NCBI GenBank assembly: GCA_002434245.1
Contig: DJJR01000008.1
Span: 1-15,101 of the forward strand
Length of the DNA stretch: 15,101 bases
Direction of reading: 5' to 3'
Source: Pelosinus fermentans
GTDB taxonomy: Bacteria > Bacillota > Negativicutes > DSM-13327
Under the pieces are notes generated by a model. The model saw only the letters and a program-made list of their open reading frames with translations, did not search any database and was not told the DNA's origin. Positions 8,514 to 15,101 of the stretch are shown here, piece after piece. The first letter of the stretch is position 1, and each line of letters begins with the position of its first letter. A program made the position numbers and the translations under genes.

Positions 8514-8550
8514 ATATACTGATATCATATGAAAAACGATATCAGCCTAT
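8514..8550 (-). ncRNA. Upstream hairpin of the transporter leader (candidate regulatory RNA)
   Basis: CTGATATC (8519-8526) and its complement GATATCAG (8538-8545) form a perfect 8-bp stem with an 11-base A-rich loop; ATA/TAT (8514-8516 and 8548-8550) extend it across two mismatches. It begins only a few bases after the predicted transcription start. With the terminator at 8452-8481 it gives a leader of about 105 bases in the form hairpin, linker, terminator. I do not recognise a known riboswitch class. Confidence 0.4.
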
Positions 8551-8563
8551 GCAAACTAAAAGT

Positions 8564-8593
8564 ATTTTACCACAAGATTACTTTTCCTGTCCA
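8564..8593 (-). promoter_or_regulatory. Promoter for the ion transporter leader
   Basis: TGGACA (8588-8593) and TAAAAT (8564-8569) are separated by 18 bases, and a TG precedes the -10 box by one base (extended -10). It lies just after the exonuclease stop codon, so the transporter can be transcribed independently. Confidence 0.6.
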
Positions 8594-8599
8594 TTACAC

Positions 8600-9154
8600 T
8601 TACGCAAAATCTTTTACTGAGAGCTTTAACAAATGCATCATCTGCAAAAAATTACTTGCTTTTAATTCCTGCCCGGCAAGCAAAGCAATTTGAGCACAAG
8701 TTCGAGCATCATGCAGAGCATTATGATGATCAAAATCGATCTGAAAACGCTGGGCCAAGGTATTCAACTTATAGTTTTCTCCACCTGGCCATGCTTTTTT
8801 AGCAATTTGAACCGTACAAGCATGCTTAAACGCAGGAACAGGCAAAGAATATTCTCGTAAGATACTTCGTAATACACTAATATCAAAGGTCGCATTGTGA
8901 GCGATCACGATCTTATTTTCAAGATGAGGACGGATTCTTTCCCACAGTTGATCAAAGGTTGGTTTATTCAATACCTGCTCTGGATGTATGCCGTGAACTT
9001 GTATATTACGAAAATCAAACTTTAGCACAGGTGGTCGAATTAGTGAATAAGCTGAGCGCACAATCCGTCCATTTTCTACTGTTACAGCCGCCATACTGCA
9101 TACACTTGACCGGCTGGCATTGGCCGTTTCAAAATCAATTGCAACAAAATCCAT
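8600..9154 (-). CDS. DnaQ/PolC-epsilon-like 3'-5' exonuclease (DEDDh family)
   Basis: This is a stand-alone 184-residue exonuclease domain of the DNA polymerase III epsilon type. The metal-binding residues are visible: D7 and E9 in VAIDFETA, D91 in AHNATFDISVLR, and the DEDDh H144/D149 in HHNALHDARTCA. The VHGIHPEQV segment (53-61) is also typical. Such single-domain proteins trim DNA or RNA 3' ends; the precise substrate is unknown. The ATG is the only usable start, because an in-frame TAG lies five codons upstream and D7 must be retained. The nearest strong Shine-Dalgarno (GGAGAGGAG, 9181-9189) is 26 bases away and is separated from the ATG by a small GC hairpin. Confidence 0.93.
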   Translation of the reverse strand: MDFVAIDFETANASRSSVCSMAAVTVENGRIVRSAYSLIRPPVLKFDFRNIQVHGIHPEQVLNKPTFDQLWERIRPHLENKIVIAHNATFDISVLRSILREYSLPVPAFKHACTVQIAKKAWPGGENYKLNTLAQRFQIDFDHHNALHDARTCAQIALLAGQELKASNFLQMMHLLKLSVKDFA

Positions 9155-9162
9155 TATCCCTT

Positions 9163-9177
9163 GGCGCTAGGTGCGCC
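9163..9177 (-). promoter_or_regulatory. GC hairpin between the ribosome site and start codon of the exonuclease gene
   Basis: GGCGC (9163-9167) pairs with GCGCC (9173-9177) around a five-base loop. If folded it removes 15 bases from the 26-base spacer between GGAGAGGAG (9181-9189) and ATG 9154, leaving an effective spacing of about 11 bases. The pairing is seen; the effect on translation is inferred. Confidence 0.4.
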
Positions 9178-9226
9178 TTGCTCCTCTCCATAATACAATA
9201 TAGCTATTAAAAATAATATACTTCGT

Positions 9227-9256
9227 AGTATATCATTATCTTAGTAAATTTTACAA
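9227..9256 (-). promoter_or_regulatory. Promoter of the exonuclease gene
   Basis: TTGTAA (9251-9256) and TATACT (9227-9232) are 18 bases apart. A palindrome, ATATACT/AGTATAT around a four-base centre (9216-9233), covers the -10 box and resembles the arms of the valS promoter palindrome. Confidence 0.6.
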
Positions 9257-9276
9257 TCTAATTTCTTCTGCATATC

Positions 9277-9330
9277 AAAAAATAGATGTAGGAATAACTC
9301 AGTTTTTGCGAGGTATTCTTACATCCATTT
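9277..9330 (-). terminator. Long terminator hairpin after the small membrane protein gene
   Basis: The stretches 9280-9300 and 9310-9330 are complementary over about 21 bases with two mismatches and one G·U pair (ATGTA and GAATA blocks match). On the minus strand the stem runs into TTTTTT (9277-9282). It lies just past the stop at 9350 and ahead of the exonuclease promoter. Confidence 0.8.
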
Positions 9331-9349
9331 CTTAATGATTTCTATTGCC

Positions 9350-9838
9350 TTACATGCTTTCATATATCTCTGGTCGCAAGACCTTCAACTTATTCATAAA
9401 TGCATCACTGATTTTAAGGAGCAAACCACAGGCTTTTTCTTTCTCCATAAATGTTAACATTCGAGTATCTCTGCCATCGGCAGCAGAATAGCGATGAACA
9501 AGGCGGCTTACGCCCTTACGCTTAAAGATATTTCCTTTATATTGATTGCAATAGCTCTCCAGAGAGTCTAAGCTGACAGTAAAAGTACGAGAAACATAAA
9601 GAAATTGACTTGTAATCATTAGCTCTTGATTGGTTAGCACATAGGTATAACGGACAGCATAACGCCACAGTAACAATCCACAAAACAAACCAATATAGGC
9701 TATGCCAAGGAAACTGGGGTTCCCTGCAATATAGAATTGAACCTCAATTCCCATCCATATGATAAGTGCAATGACAGATAAACCCATCCAGAAAAGCTTC
9801 TCTTTAGAAAATTGTGATGTTTCCTGATATTTTACCAT
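9350..9838 (-). CDS. Small membrane protein with two spans and a PH-like cytoplasmic domain, function unknown
   Basis: The protein has 162 residues. Two hydrophobic segments (about 14-34 and 42-59) form a short hairpin in the membrane. The remainder is soluble; YTYVLTNQELMITSQFLYVSR and the following SLDSLESY resemble the strand pattern of bacterial PH-like domains (bPH/YdbT type), in which 'Y.LT...L' is common. This is a weak family assignment and I do not recognise a specific function. The start at ATG 9838 has AGGAGG only four bases upstream; a TTG at 9916 would extend it by 26 residues into unlikely sequence. A TTGACA at 9880-9885 with a poor -10 (TAAAAG, 15-base spacing) may be its promoter, since a terminator precedes it. 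Confidence 0.75.
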   Translation of the reverse strand: MVKYQETSQFSKEKLFWMGLSVIALIIWMGIEVQFYIAGNPSFLGIAYIGLFCGLLLWRYAVRYTYVLTNQELMITSQFLYVSRTFTVSLDSLESYCNQYKGNIFKRKGVSRLVHRYSAADGRDTRMLTFMEKEKACGLLLKISDAFMNKLKVLRPEIYESM

Positions 9839-9920
9839 AATACCTCCTGTGTTCCAGTCTTTTAGAATGCAAGAACCTTTGTCAAAAACCTTACTATTAT
9901 CATATCGTAAATACAATCAA

Positions 9921-9944
9921 GGGAGCAAGCATCTTCTTGCCCCC
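9921..9944 (-). terminator. Terminator hairpin after the SLC13 transporter gene
   Basis: Nine pairs (9921-9929 with 9936-9944, one G·U) enclose a six-base loop; the stem is GC-rich (GGG.GCAAG). The following minus-strand sequence TTGATTGTATTT is only moderately U-rich, so termination may be incomplete. Confidence 0.6.
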
Positions 9945-9960
9945 CTGACAAAGAATTATC

Positions 9961-11232
9961 TTATTTCGGAAAAAATGGCCATACCATGGGAATAATAATA
10001 ATGGAAACGATAAAGCAGACAAGAACAAGACCGCTCCCAGCTTTCACATAATCCATAAATTTATACCCGCCAGGACCAAGAACCAGCGTATTCGGCGGAG
10101 TTCCAACAGGCGTAGCAAAAGCGCAGGATGCAGCAACGGCAATAGCCATCAATACCGCATGGGGACTGGCCCCAATTCCTTTTGCAATGGAAATGCCAAT
10201 CGGTGCTAACAAAGCAGTTGAAGCAGTATTAGACATAAACTGTGTCAAGCCGCAGGAAAGAGTGAAAAGACTTGCAGTCACTACCATCGGTGATGGACTT
10301 CCTCCCATTGCATTTACAACGATATCCGCTATCATTTTACCGGCCCCGCTCTTTTCCATAGCAGAGGCAATCGGCATCATACCTGCAAAAAGAAAAATAG
10401 TTACCCAGTCAATACTATGATAGGCTTGTTTTTCCTTTAAGCAGCCAGTAAGCACAGCAAGAATCGCTCCAATAATGGCAGCAATCTCAAGAGGTATTGC
10501 TTTAAGATCAAGTCCCATAACAATCACTACTGCAAGCAGGATGATACCTGAAATCCACATTTTCTTGGGATCATTCACACTCACTTCAATTTCTTGTTCA
10601 ATTTCTTGATCAGTCGAAATTTCCATTTTAGGCAGCAAATGCTTCCCGATAAACATCATGTATAACATACCGGCAATCGTAAGGGGAATGCCGATCCAAG
10701 CAAATTCGAAAAAGCCAAAAGGCTCAAAGCCGGCAGCTTTCAATGCACCAGCCGCAATAATATTAGGCGGTGTACCAACAAGGGTTATAATGCCTCCTAA
10801 GCCAGCAGCAAAGGCCAGAGGCATAAGCTGACGAGAAGCTGAAATCTTAGCCACGGCGCAGATGCCGATAATTACAGGCATAAGCGCTGCTGTTGTACCG
10901 GTATTGGAGCTAACAGCTGATAGAACTGCAGTAATAAGCATCACCGCAAACATCAGACCATTTTCACTCTTACCAGCATATTTTACGACTGTTTCCCCCA
11001 TCTTTTGAGCGAGACCTGTGTGAAACATAGATCCGCCAATCACAAACATACCTGCAAATAAAATAACAGTGGAATTAGAAAGACCTGAAAAGACTTCACT
11101 AATCGGAATCACACCTAAAATCCCCAAAGCAATGGCTCCACCCATAGCTGCAATAGCCAAAGGAATAGCCTCTGTAACAAATAATAAGGCTACAATTCCC
11201 AACACAATAAGCGTTAGTATCGCTGGTGACAT
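9961..11232 (-). CDS. SLC13/DASS family Na+-coupled dicarboxylate (anion) transporter
   Basis: This 423-residue inner-membrane carrier has about eleven spans arranged as an inverted repeat. Both copies of the substrate/Na+ signature are present: SNT at 109-111 and SNT at 334-336, each followed by GTPPN (153-157 and 377-381), as in INDY-type transporters. The cytoplasmic linker contains an acidic run (STDQEIEQEIEVSVND). ATG 11232 has GGAGG eight to twelve bases upstream. It directly follows the mmd cluster. In bacteria that ferment succinate, a carrier of this type could bring in succinate with Na+ while the decarboxylase pumps Na+ out; that substrate is inferred from position and not proven by the motifs, which also fit citrate, tartrate or sulfate carriers. 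Confidence 0.9.
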   Translation of the reverse strand: MSPAILTLIVLGIVALLFVTEAIPLAIAAMGGAIALGILGVIPISEVFSGLSNSTVILFAGMFVIGGSMFHTGLAQKMGETVVKYAGKSENGLMFAVMLITAVLSAVSSNTGTTAALMPVIIGICAVAKISASRQLMPLAFAAGLGGIITLVGTPPNIIAAGALKAAGFEPFGFFEFAWIGIPLTIAGMLYMMFIGKHLLPKMEISTDQEIEQEIEVSVNDPKKMWISGIILLAVVIVMGLDLKAIPLEIAAIIGAILAVLTGCLKEKQAYHSIDWVTIFLFAGMMPIASAMEKSGAGKMIADIVVNAMGGSPSPMVVTASLFTLSCGLTQFMSNTASTALLAPIGISIAKGIGASPHAVLMAIAVAASCAFATPVGTPPNTLVLGPGGYKFMDYVKAGSGLVLVCFIVSIIIIPMVWPFFPK

Positions 11233-11353
11233 ATATTTCTCCTCCTATTTACAACAAATTACCATCAAACTTTTATGTTGATATCTAAATCCGCGACATC
11301 AATATTGATAAATATACATTGATTCGCCCACCATATCTAGGAGATAATAATTC

Positions 11354-11387
11354 GGATTCAGATGAAGTCAAAACTTCATCTGAATCC
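11354..11387 (-). terminator. Perfect 15-bp hairpin after mmdB
   Basis: Positions 11354-11368 and 11373-11387 are exact complements around a four-base loop. It begins ten bases beyond the mmdB stop codon. On the minus strand the downstream sequence is GAATTATTAT and lacks a proper U-tract, so it may stop transcription poorly or protect the 3' end of the mmd message while leaving some read-through into the SLC13 gene. A T-rich tract lies on the other side, better placed for the plus strand, where no gene is seen. Confidence 0.65.
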
Positions 11388-11396
11388 ATTTTTATA

Positions 11397-12518
11397 TTAT
11401 TTGAGCATAGCCAGCATGGTACCTGCCGCAACAGCAGTACCAATTACACCGGCTACATTGGGTCCCATAGCATGCATTAATAGGTAGTTTCCGGGATTGG
11501 ATTGCTGACCAACCACCTGACTAACACGGGCTGCCATGGGCACTGCAGATACACCTGCAGATCCGATAAGCGGGTTGACCTTACCACCACTGAAGAAGTT
11601 CATAACTTTGCCAAAGAGGACACCACCAGCAGTCCCAGCGGCAAAAGCAACCAGTCCCAAAGCGATGATCATAAGCGTCTGGTAATTTAGGAAATTCTCA
11701 GCTTTCATGGTTAAACCAGTACCTGTTGCCAAGAAAATAGTAACAATGTTGATCAGCGCATTTTGAGCCGTATCGGAAAGTCGGTCTGTAACACCAGACT
11801 CGCGGAATAAATTTCCTAACATCAGCATACCCATGAGGGATGCAATGGGAGGCAGTAATAGGCTGATAATAATTGTCGTGACTACAGGAAAGGCTAATTT
11901 CTCAAACTTGGAAACAGGACGTAATTGGTCCATGACAATTTCTCGTTCTTTCTTTGTAGTCAGCAATTTCATAATCGGCGGTTGAATCAGAGGAACTAAG
12001 GACATATACGAATAGGCTGCAACTGCTATAGCACCAAGCAGATGAGGAGCCAGCTTAATAGCCAGGTATATGGCAGTAGGACCATCCGCACCGCCAATAA
12101 TGCCAATAGCCGCTGCTTCTTGTACATTAAAACCAAGAGCCATTGCACCCATTAATGCAACAAAAACACCAATTTGCGCTGCAGCACCTAGTAAGAGTAC
12201 AGAAGGACGAGCAATGAGAGGACCAAAGTCAGTCATGGCACCTACCCCTAGGAAAATTAGGGGTGGAAATACTTCATGAGAGATACCAAAACTAATGAGC
12301 TGCATCAAACCCGGGTCTGTTTCAAAACCGGTTTTCGGAAAGTTCGCCAGAATGCAGCCAAAAGCAATGGGAGACAAGAGCAGGGGCTCAAACCCTTTCG
12401 CAAACGCTAAATATAGTAAAATCACACCAACAGCAATCATAATCGCATTGCCACTTGTAAAAGCGGTAAAACCGCTATCATTCCACACTGCCTGCAGAGA
12501 GACAATAAATGCATCCAT
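11397..12518 (-). CDS. mmdB: Na+-translocating methylmalonyl-CoA decarboxylase, beta subunit
   Basis: This is the membrane subunit (373 residues, about nine to eleven spans) that decarboxylates carboxybiotin and moves Na+ outward. Family signatures are intact: [13 protein letters not shown] with the key Asp at 145, [19 protein letters not shown] with the conserved Ser, and the C-terminal [20 protein letters not shown]. The ATG is preceded by GGAGG with normal spacing. It is last in the mmdA-mmdD-mmdC-mmdB cluster, 35 bases after mmdC. Beta subunits of oxaloacetate, glutaconyl-CoA and methylmalonyl-CoA pumps are alike; the methylmalonyl-CoA assignment rests on the neighbouring mmdA and epimerase remnant. 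Confidence 0.95.
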   Translation of the reverse strand: MDAFIVSLQAVWNDSGFTAFTSGNAIMIAVGVILLYLAFAKGFEPLLLSPIAFGCILANFPKTGFETDPGLMQLISFGISHEVFPPLIFLGVGAMTDFGPLIARPSVLLLGAAAQIGVFVALMGAMALGFNVQEAAAIGIIGGADGPTAIYLAIKLAPHLLGAIAVAAYSYMSLVPLIQPPIMKLLTTKKEREIVMDQLRPVSKFEKLAFPVVTTIIISLLLPPIASLMGMLMLGNLFRESGVTDRLSDTAQNALINIVTIFLATGTGLTMKAENFLNYQTLMIIALGLVAFAAGTAGGVLFGKVMNFFSGGKVNPLIGSAGVSAVPMAARVSQVVGQQSNPGNYLLMHAMGPNVAGVIGTAVAAGTMLAMLK

Positions 12519-12553
12519 TATTTTTCCTCCAATCTTCTTAATTGTTTATCGAG

Positions 12554-12928
12554 TTATTCAAGAACAGCCAAAACATCTCCCGTGGACACGGTTTGCCCAA
12601 CTACTGCATTCAATTTAGATATCTTTCCATCTTGATTTGCCATAATTTCATTTTGCATTTTCATAGCCTCCAGAATAAAAATGACTTGACCACGTTTTAC
12701 AGAATCCCCTGGTTTTATATTTACAGCTAAAATCTTGCCTGGCATTGGTGCAAGTACGGTTTGCGCACCAGCAAGAACCGCTGCGGGAGCAGCCTTAGGC
12801 GCTGGAGCTTGGGTCGGCGCAGGAGCAGGTGAGGATGCAGCCTTCTTTCCAGCAGAAGCTGCACCGCTGATTTCTTCTACGTCTAGCTCATATACTTGTC
12901 CTTTAAATGTAATTTGAAACTTTTTCAT
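12554..12928 (-). CDS. mmdC: Biotin carrier protein (gamma subunit) of methylmalonyl-CoA decarboxylase
   Basis: This 124-residue carrier moves the carboxyl group from MmdA to MmdB on biotin. Residues 1-20 form a short N-terminal strand region, 21-58 an Ala/Pro-rich flexible linker (PAPAPTQAPAPKAAPAA), and 60-124 a biotinyl domain. EAMKM (87-91) places the biotin on K90, with PMPGKI and the VKRGQ turn as expected. The ATG has AAGGGGGA upstream. It lies 43 bases after mmdD and 35 before mmdB. The base composition of the linker is GC-richer than its surroundings because of Ala/Pro codons, which is typical of this linker and no sign of transfer. Confidence 0.96.
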   Translation of the reverse strand: MKKFQITFKGQVYELDVEEISGAASAGKKAASSPAPAPTQAPAPKAAPAAVLAGAQTVLAPMPGKILAVNIKPGDSVKRGQVIFILEAMKMQNEIMANQDGKISKLNAVVGQTVSTGDVLAVLE

Positions 12929-12971
12929 TTCTTAATCCCCCTTAATTTTCAATTCATTTTATTGGCTACTA

Positions 12972-13325
12972 TTAGCGCATTTGATTACGAAAATTTACTG
13001 TTTCCATACGGGCAGCTTGAGACCAAGTAATGTTACTGACTGGTCTGATAGCAACAACTCTTGCACCACTATATCCATAGGCTGCAATAGCTGCCGTAAA
13101 TAAAATGATCATTTCATCATACTCTTCCTGCTGCAGACTTACAGGAGCGACTGTCGATACTGCTTTTTCCGCAACATTAGTTTCCTCTTGCGCTACTTTT
13201 TTTTGCGTAGGATCAATTACTTTTATTAATCTGACAACTAAGCTTAATCCATACAAAACGCAAAATACCACGGTCATATTGATTAGAGCAATTAAGACAG
13301 GATTGGTTGTAATTGGTTGACTCAT
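12972..13325 (-). CDS. mmdD: Delta subunit of the Na+-pumping decarboxylase (OadG family)
   Basis: This 117-residue protein has one N-terminal membrane span (about 9-31, ALINMTVVFCVLYGLSLVV). A charged linker follows, then the C-terminal segment EEYDEMIILFTAAIAAYGYSG and the ITWSQAARMETVNFRNQMR tail, which match the OadG/MmdD pattern of tethering the carboxyltransferase and the carrier to the membrane subunit. The start is ATG 13325, six to seven bases after AGAGGTG; the GTG three codons upstream lies in the ribosome site. It comes between mmdA and mmdC, as mmdD does in Propionigenium. No separate epsilon (mmdE) gene is present between mmdD and mmdC, where Veillonella carries one. Confidence 0.9.
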   Translation of the reverse strand: MSQPITTNPVLIALINMTVVFCVLYGLSLVVRLIKVIDPTQKKVAQEETNVAEKAVSTVAPVSLQQEEYDEMIILFTAAIAAYGYSGARVVAIRPVSNITWSQAARMETVNFRNQMR

Positions 13326-13387
13326 TGATTTCACCTCTTCTTGTAATATCGCTTCCTTTACCTTGGATTCCTCATTTTTCCCTCAAA

Positions 13388-14917
13388 TTATACTGGGAAA
13401 TTACCATGACGCTTGGCAGGACGGCCTTCGCGTTTAGAAGCCAACATACTAAATGTGCTGATTAGTACGGAACGTGTTTCCTGCGGCTCAATCACCATAT
13501 CGACAAAGCCACGTTTGGCAGCTTGATAGGGAGTGGCAAAGTTTTTTACATACTCGTCGGTTTTTGTTTTGATATCTGGATCTTTTTTGAAAATAATATT
13601 GGCTGCACCTGCAGGTCCCATAACAGCAATTTCAGCCGTTGGCCATGCAATGACCTGATCGGCTCCTAAATCCCGGGAGCACATAGCCAGATAGGAACCG
13701 CCGTAAGCTTTGCGAACGACAAGAGTTACTTTCGGTACGGTAGCTTCAGAGTAAGCATACAGCATCTTAGCACCATGACGAATAATACCGCCATATTCCT
13801 GATTCGTCCCAGGTAAAAAACCAGGAACATCAACAAGGTTGAGTAAGGGAATATTAAATGCATCGCAAAAACGAATAAATCGAGAGGATTTGTCTGAAGC
13901 ATTAATATCCAGACATCCTGCCATTACTTTTGGCTGATTTGCAATAATACCAATGGTTTGCCCATCCAAGCGAGCGAAGGTGGTAATTAAATTGGCTGCA
14001 TAGTAAGGCTGCACTTCATAAAAGTCCCCATTATCTACAATCTTAGTAATGATTTCTTTCGTATCATAGGACTGGTTGGAATGATCAGGAATGAGTGTAT
14101 TCAGCTCTTCTTCTGTGCGAGAAGGATCATCACTACACTCAATGACCGGTGATCCTTCTAAATTATTGCTGGGAAGAAAACTGATAAGCCTGCGGATTTG
14201 TTCTAAACAATCCGTATCGTTTTCTGCAATGAAATGAGCAACTCCCGATGTAGCATTATGAGTCATGGCTCCACCAAGTTCTTCTGCTGTTACTTCCTCA
14301 CCAGTTACAGTTTTTATAACTTGTGGTCCGGTAATAAACATCTGGCTGGTATTTCTCACCATATAGATGAAGTCCGTTAAAGCTGGAGAATACACCGCGC
14401 CGCCTGCGCAAGGTCCCATAATCACTGAAATTTGCGGAATAACGCCAGAAGCCAAGGTATTTTGATAGAAGATTTTTCCGTAGCCTGATAATGCATCTAC
14501 CGCTTCTTGAATCCGAGCACCACCAGAATCATTAATTCCGATGATGGGAACTCCCATCTTCATCGCCAGTTCTTGTACTTTACAAATTTTCGCTGCGTGC
14601 ATCTCACCTAGTGACCCGCCAATTACAGTGAAATCTTGAGCAAATACATAGACAAGTCGATTGTCAATGGTACCATAACCTGTTACAACACCTTCACCTG
14701 GAGCTTCTTCTTTCTCCATGCCAAAGTTGGTGCAGCGATGCTCGACAAACTGATCCAGCTCTATAAAAGAGCCTTCATCAAGTAAAATAGCAATGCGCTC
14801 GCGGGCGGTCAATTTGCCTTTTGCATGCTGACTATCAATCCGTTTTTGACCTCCACCCATCTTGATCTTTTTCTGACGTTGTTTTAACTCCTGTATTTTT
14901 TCTTTAACTGTTGTCAT
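13388..14917 (-). CDS. mmdA: Methylmalonyl-CoA decarboxylase alpha subunit (carboxyltransferase)
   Basis: This 509-residue cytoplasmic enzyme transfers the carboxyl group of methylmalonyl-CoA to biotin on MmdC, giving propionyl-CoA. It is a two-crotonase-domain carboxyltransferase. The N-terminal half shows GGGQKRIDSQHAKGKLTARE, GINDSGGARIQEAVDALSGY and GPCAGGAVYSPALTDF. The C-terminal half shows DVPGFLPGTNQEYGG, RKAYGGSYLAM and AEIAVMGPAGAA. The start ATG 14917 follows GGAGGTG; 509 residues is the usual MmdA length. The same reading frame is open upstream to the window end, but that extension is unrelated sequence (see 14952-15100). Propionyl-CoA carboxylase beta subunits are very similar; the adjacent mmdDCB genes decide for the decarboxylase. 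Confidence 0.95.
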   Translation of the reverse strand: MTTVKEKIQELKQRQKKIKMGGGQKRIDSQHAKGKLTARERIAILLDEGSFIELDQFVEHRCTNFGMEKEEAPGEGVVTGYGTIDNRLVYVFAQDFTVIGGSLGEMHAAKICKVQELAMKMGVPIIGINDSGGARIQEAVDALSGYGKIFYQNTLASGVIPQISVIMGPCAGGAVYSPALTDFIYMVRNTSQMFITGPQVIKTVTGEEVTAEELGGAMTHNATSGVAHFIAENDTDCLEQIRRLISFLPSNNLEGSPVIECSDDPSRTEEELNTLIPDHSNQSYDTKEIITKIVDNGDFYEVQPYYAANLITTFARLDGQTIGIIANQPKVMAGCLDINASDKSSRFIRFCDAFNIPLLNLVDVPGFLPGTNQEYGGIIRHGAKMLYAYSEATVPKVTLVVRKAYGGSYLAMCSRDLGADQVIAWPTAEIAVMGPAGAANIIFKKDPDIKTKTDEYVKNFATPYQAAKRGFVDMVIEPQETRSVLISTFSMLASKREGRPAKRHGNFPV

Positions 14918-14951
14918 ATTGCACCTCCATAAAATACTGCTTTTTAAATGC

Positions 14952-15026
14952 TTATTTACGTTGTGATAACTCAAGCAAAATCCCGCCGGTTGCTTTCGGA
15001 TGAACAAAGGCAATTGCAGCTCCCCC
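14952..15026 (-). pseudogene. mce: 3' end of methylmalonyl-CoA epimerase gene, 5' part missing at a junction
   Basis: The last 24 codons read GGAAIAFVHPKATGG, then ILLELSQRK and TAA. This matches the C-terminus of methylmalonyl-CoA epimerase (vicinal-oxygen-chelate family), where '.GGA.IAFVHPK.TGG.L.EL' is a strong signature. Upstream of about 15026 the same frame turns into Cys/Arg-rich sequence (LLCAKCRHCNRGSQYKP) that does not resemble an epimerase, so homology stops abruptly. The stop codon lies 34 bases before the mmdA ATG, the usual mce-mmdA arrangement. In this copy the epimerase cannot be functional; an intact copy may exist elsewhere. Confidence 0.75.
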
Positions 15027-15100
15027 TGGCTTGTATTGACTTCCACGATTACAATGTCGGCACTTTGCACAAAGGAGGCGGAGTTGCCCATGGATGTGGT
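15026..15100 (-). pseudogene. Internal fragment of an acetyl-CoA hydrolase / CoA-transferase gene
   Basis: In the frame starting at 15100 the 25 codons read TTSMGNSASFV, QSA, DIVIVEVNTSQ. This corresponds to the internal family segment recalled as PTSSVGNS.TF, ..A.KVIIEVN..Q, roughly one third into the protein. After the CAG codon at 15026-15028 the family would continue with P-LE-G-HDI, but the sequence instead changes to GELQLPLFIRKQ, which is epimerase DNA read out of frame. The same frame happens to stay open into mmdA, giving an artificial 58-residue extension. Confidence 0.65.
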
Positions 15101-15101
15101 C

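Noticed and set aside
8396..8620. Plus-strand 74-codon open frame before the exonuclease
   Set aside because: It covers the leader hairpins and terminator of the minus-strand transporter and has no ribosome site or recognisable protein features.
11298..11309. Perfect 12-base palindrome ATCAAT/ATTGAT upstream of the SLC13 gene
   Set aside because: Short and AT-rich; no convincing promoter boxes around it, so a chance match is likely.
12735..12917. Plus-strand Ala/Gly-rich open frame opposite mmdC
   Set aside because: Created by the Ala/Pro-rich linker codons read in reverse; no independent support.
14918..15091. N-terminal extension of mmdA to an ATG at 15091
   Set aside because: The extra 58 residues combine a CoA-transferase fragment with out-of-frame epimerase sequence; the ATG at 14917 has GGAGGTG and gives the normal 509-residue MmdA.
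1..15101. CRISPR arrays, insertion sequences, phage genes, tRNA and rRNA genes
   Set aside because: No regularly spaced repeats, transposase or integrase motifs, or structural RNA signatures were seen on either strand.

Overview
The window is most likely from a Negativicutes (diderm Firmicutes) anaerobe of the Sporomusa/Pelosinus type that makes propionate by the methylmalonyl-CoA route. Reasons: it is AT-rich with strong AGGAGG ribosome sites; it has a valine T-box, a Firmicutes-style Rex regulator and an O-antigen-ligase-like polymerase; and it carries a four-subunit Na+-pumping methylmalonyl-CoA decarboxylase beside a methylmalonyl-CoA epimerase end. The taxon is an inference. Every supported gene lies on the minus strand, so the window is read from right to left.

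Right end (about 15.1-11.4 kb): a fragment of a CoA-transferase gene is joined abruptly to the last 24 codons of a methylmalonyl-CoA epimerase gene. Then follow mmdA, mmdD, mmdC and mmdB, a complete decarboxylase that couples methylmalonyl-CoA decarboxylation to Na+ export. A strong hairpin ends this block. Next is an SLC13-type Na+/dicarboxylate transporter, which could import succinate using the Na+ gradient made by the pump, and then a small two-span membrane protein of unknown function.

Middle (about 9.35-6.6 kb): a DEDDh exonuclease with its own promoter, an ArsB/NhaD-type ion transporter preceded by a promoter and terminator hairpin (candidate attenuator or small RNA), and then the valS control region. 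That region has a consensus promoter embedded in a 32-base palindrome, followed by a T-box leader with a GUA (Val) specifier.

Left part (about 6.6 kb-1): valS, folC, an O-antigen-ligase-like membrane protein, the NADH-sensing repressor rex, and the first 27 codons of an acetyl-CoA hydrolase/CoA-transferase gene that leaves the window. CACAGAG-type repeats sit on both sides of valS.

Rex, CoA transferase, epimerase, Mmd and the dicarboxylate carrier fit one theme: redox-controlled succinate-to-propionate metabolism with Na+ energetics. No CRISPR, phage, IS element, tRNA or rRNA is visible. The most unusual observation is the chimeric junction near 15026. Its orientation and order relative to the CoA-transferase start at the left end fit a tandem duplication or circle of about 15.5 kb, but a separate rearrangement or an assembly chimera is equally possible from this sequence.
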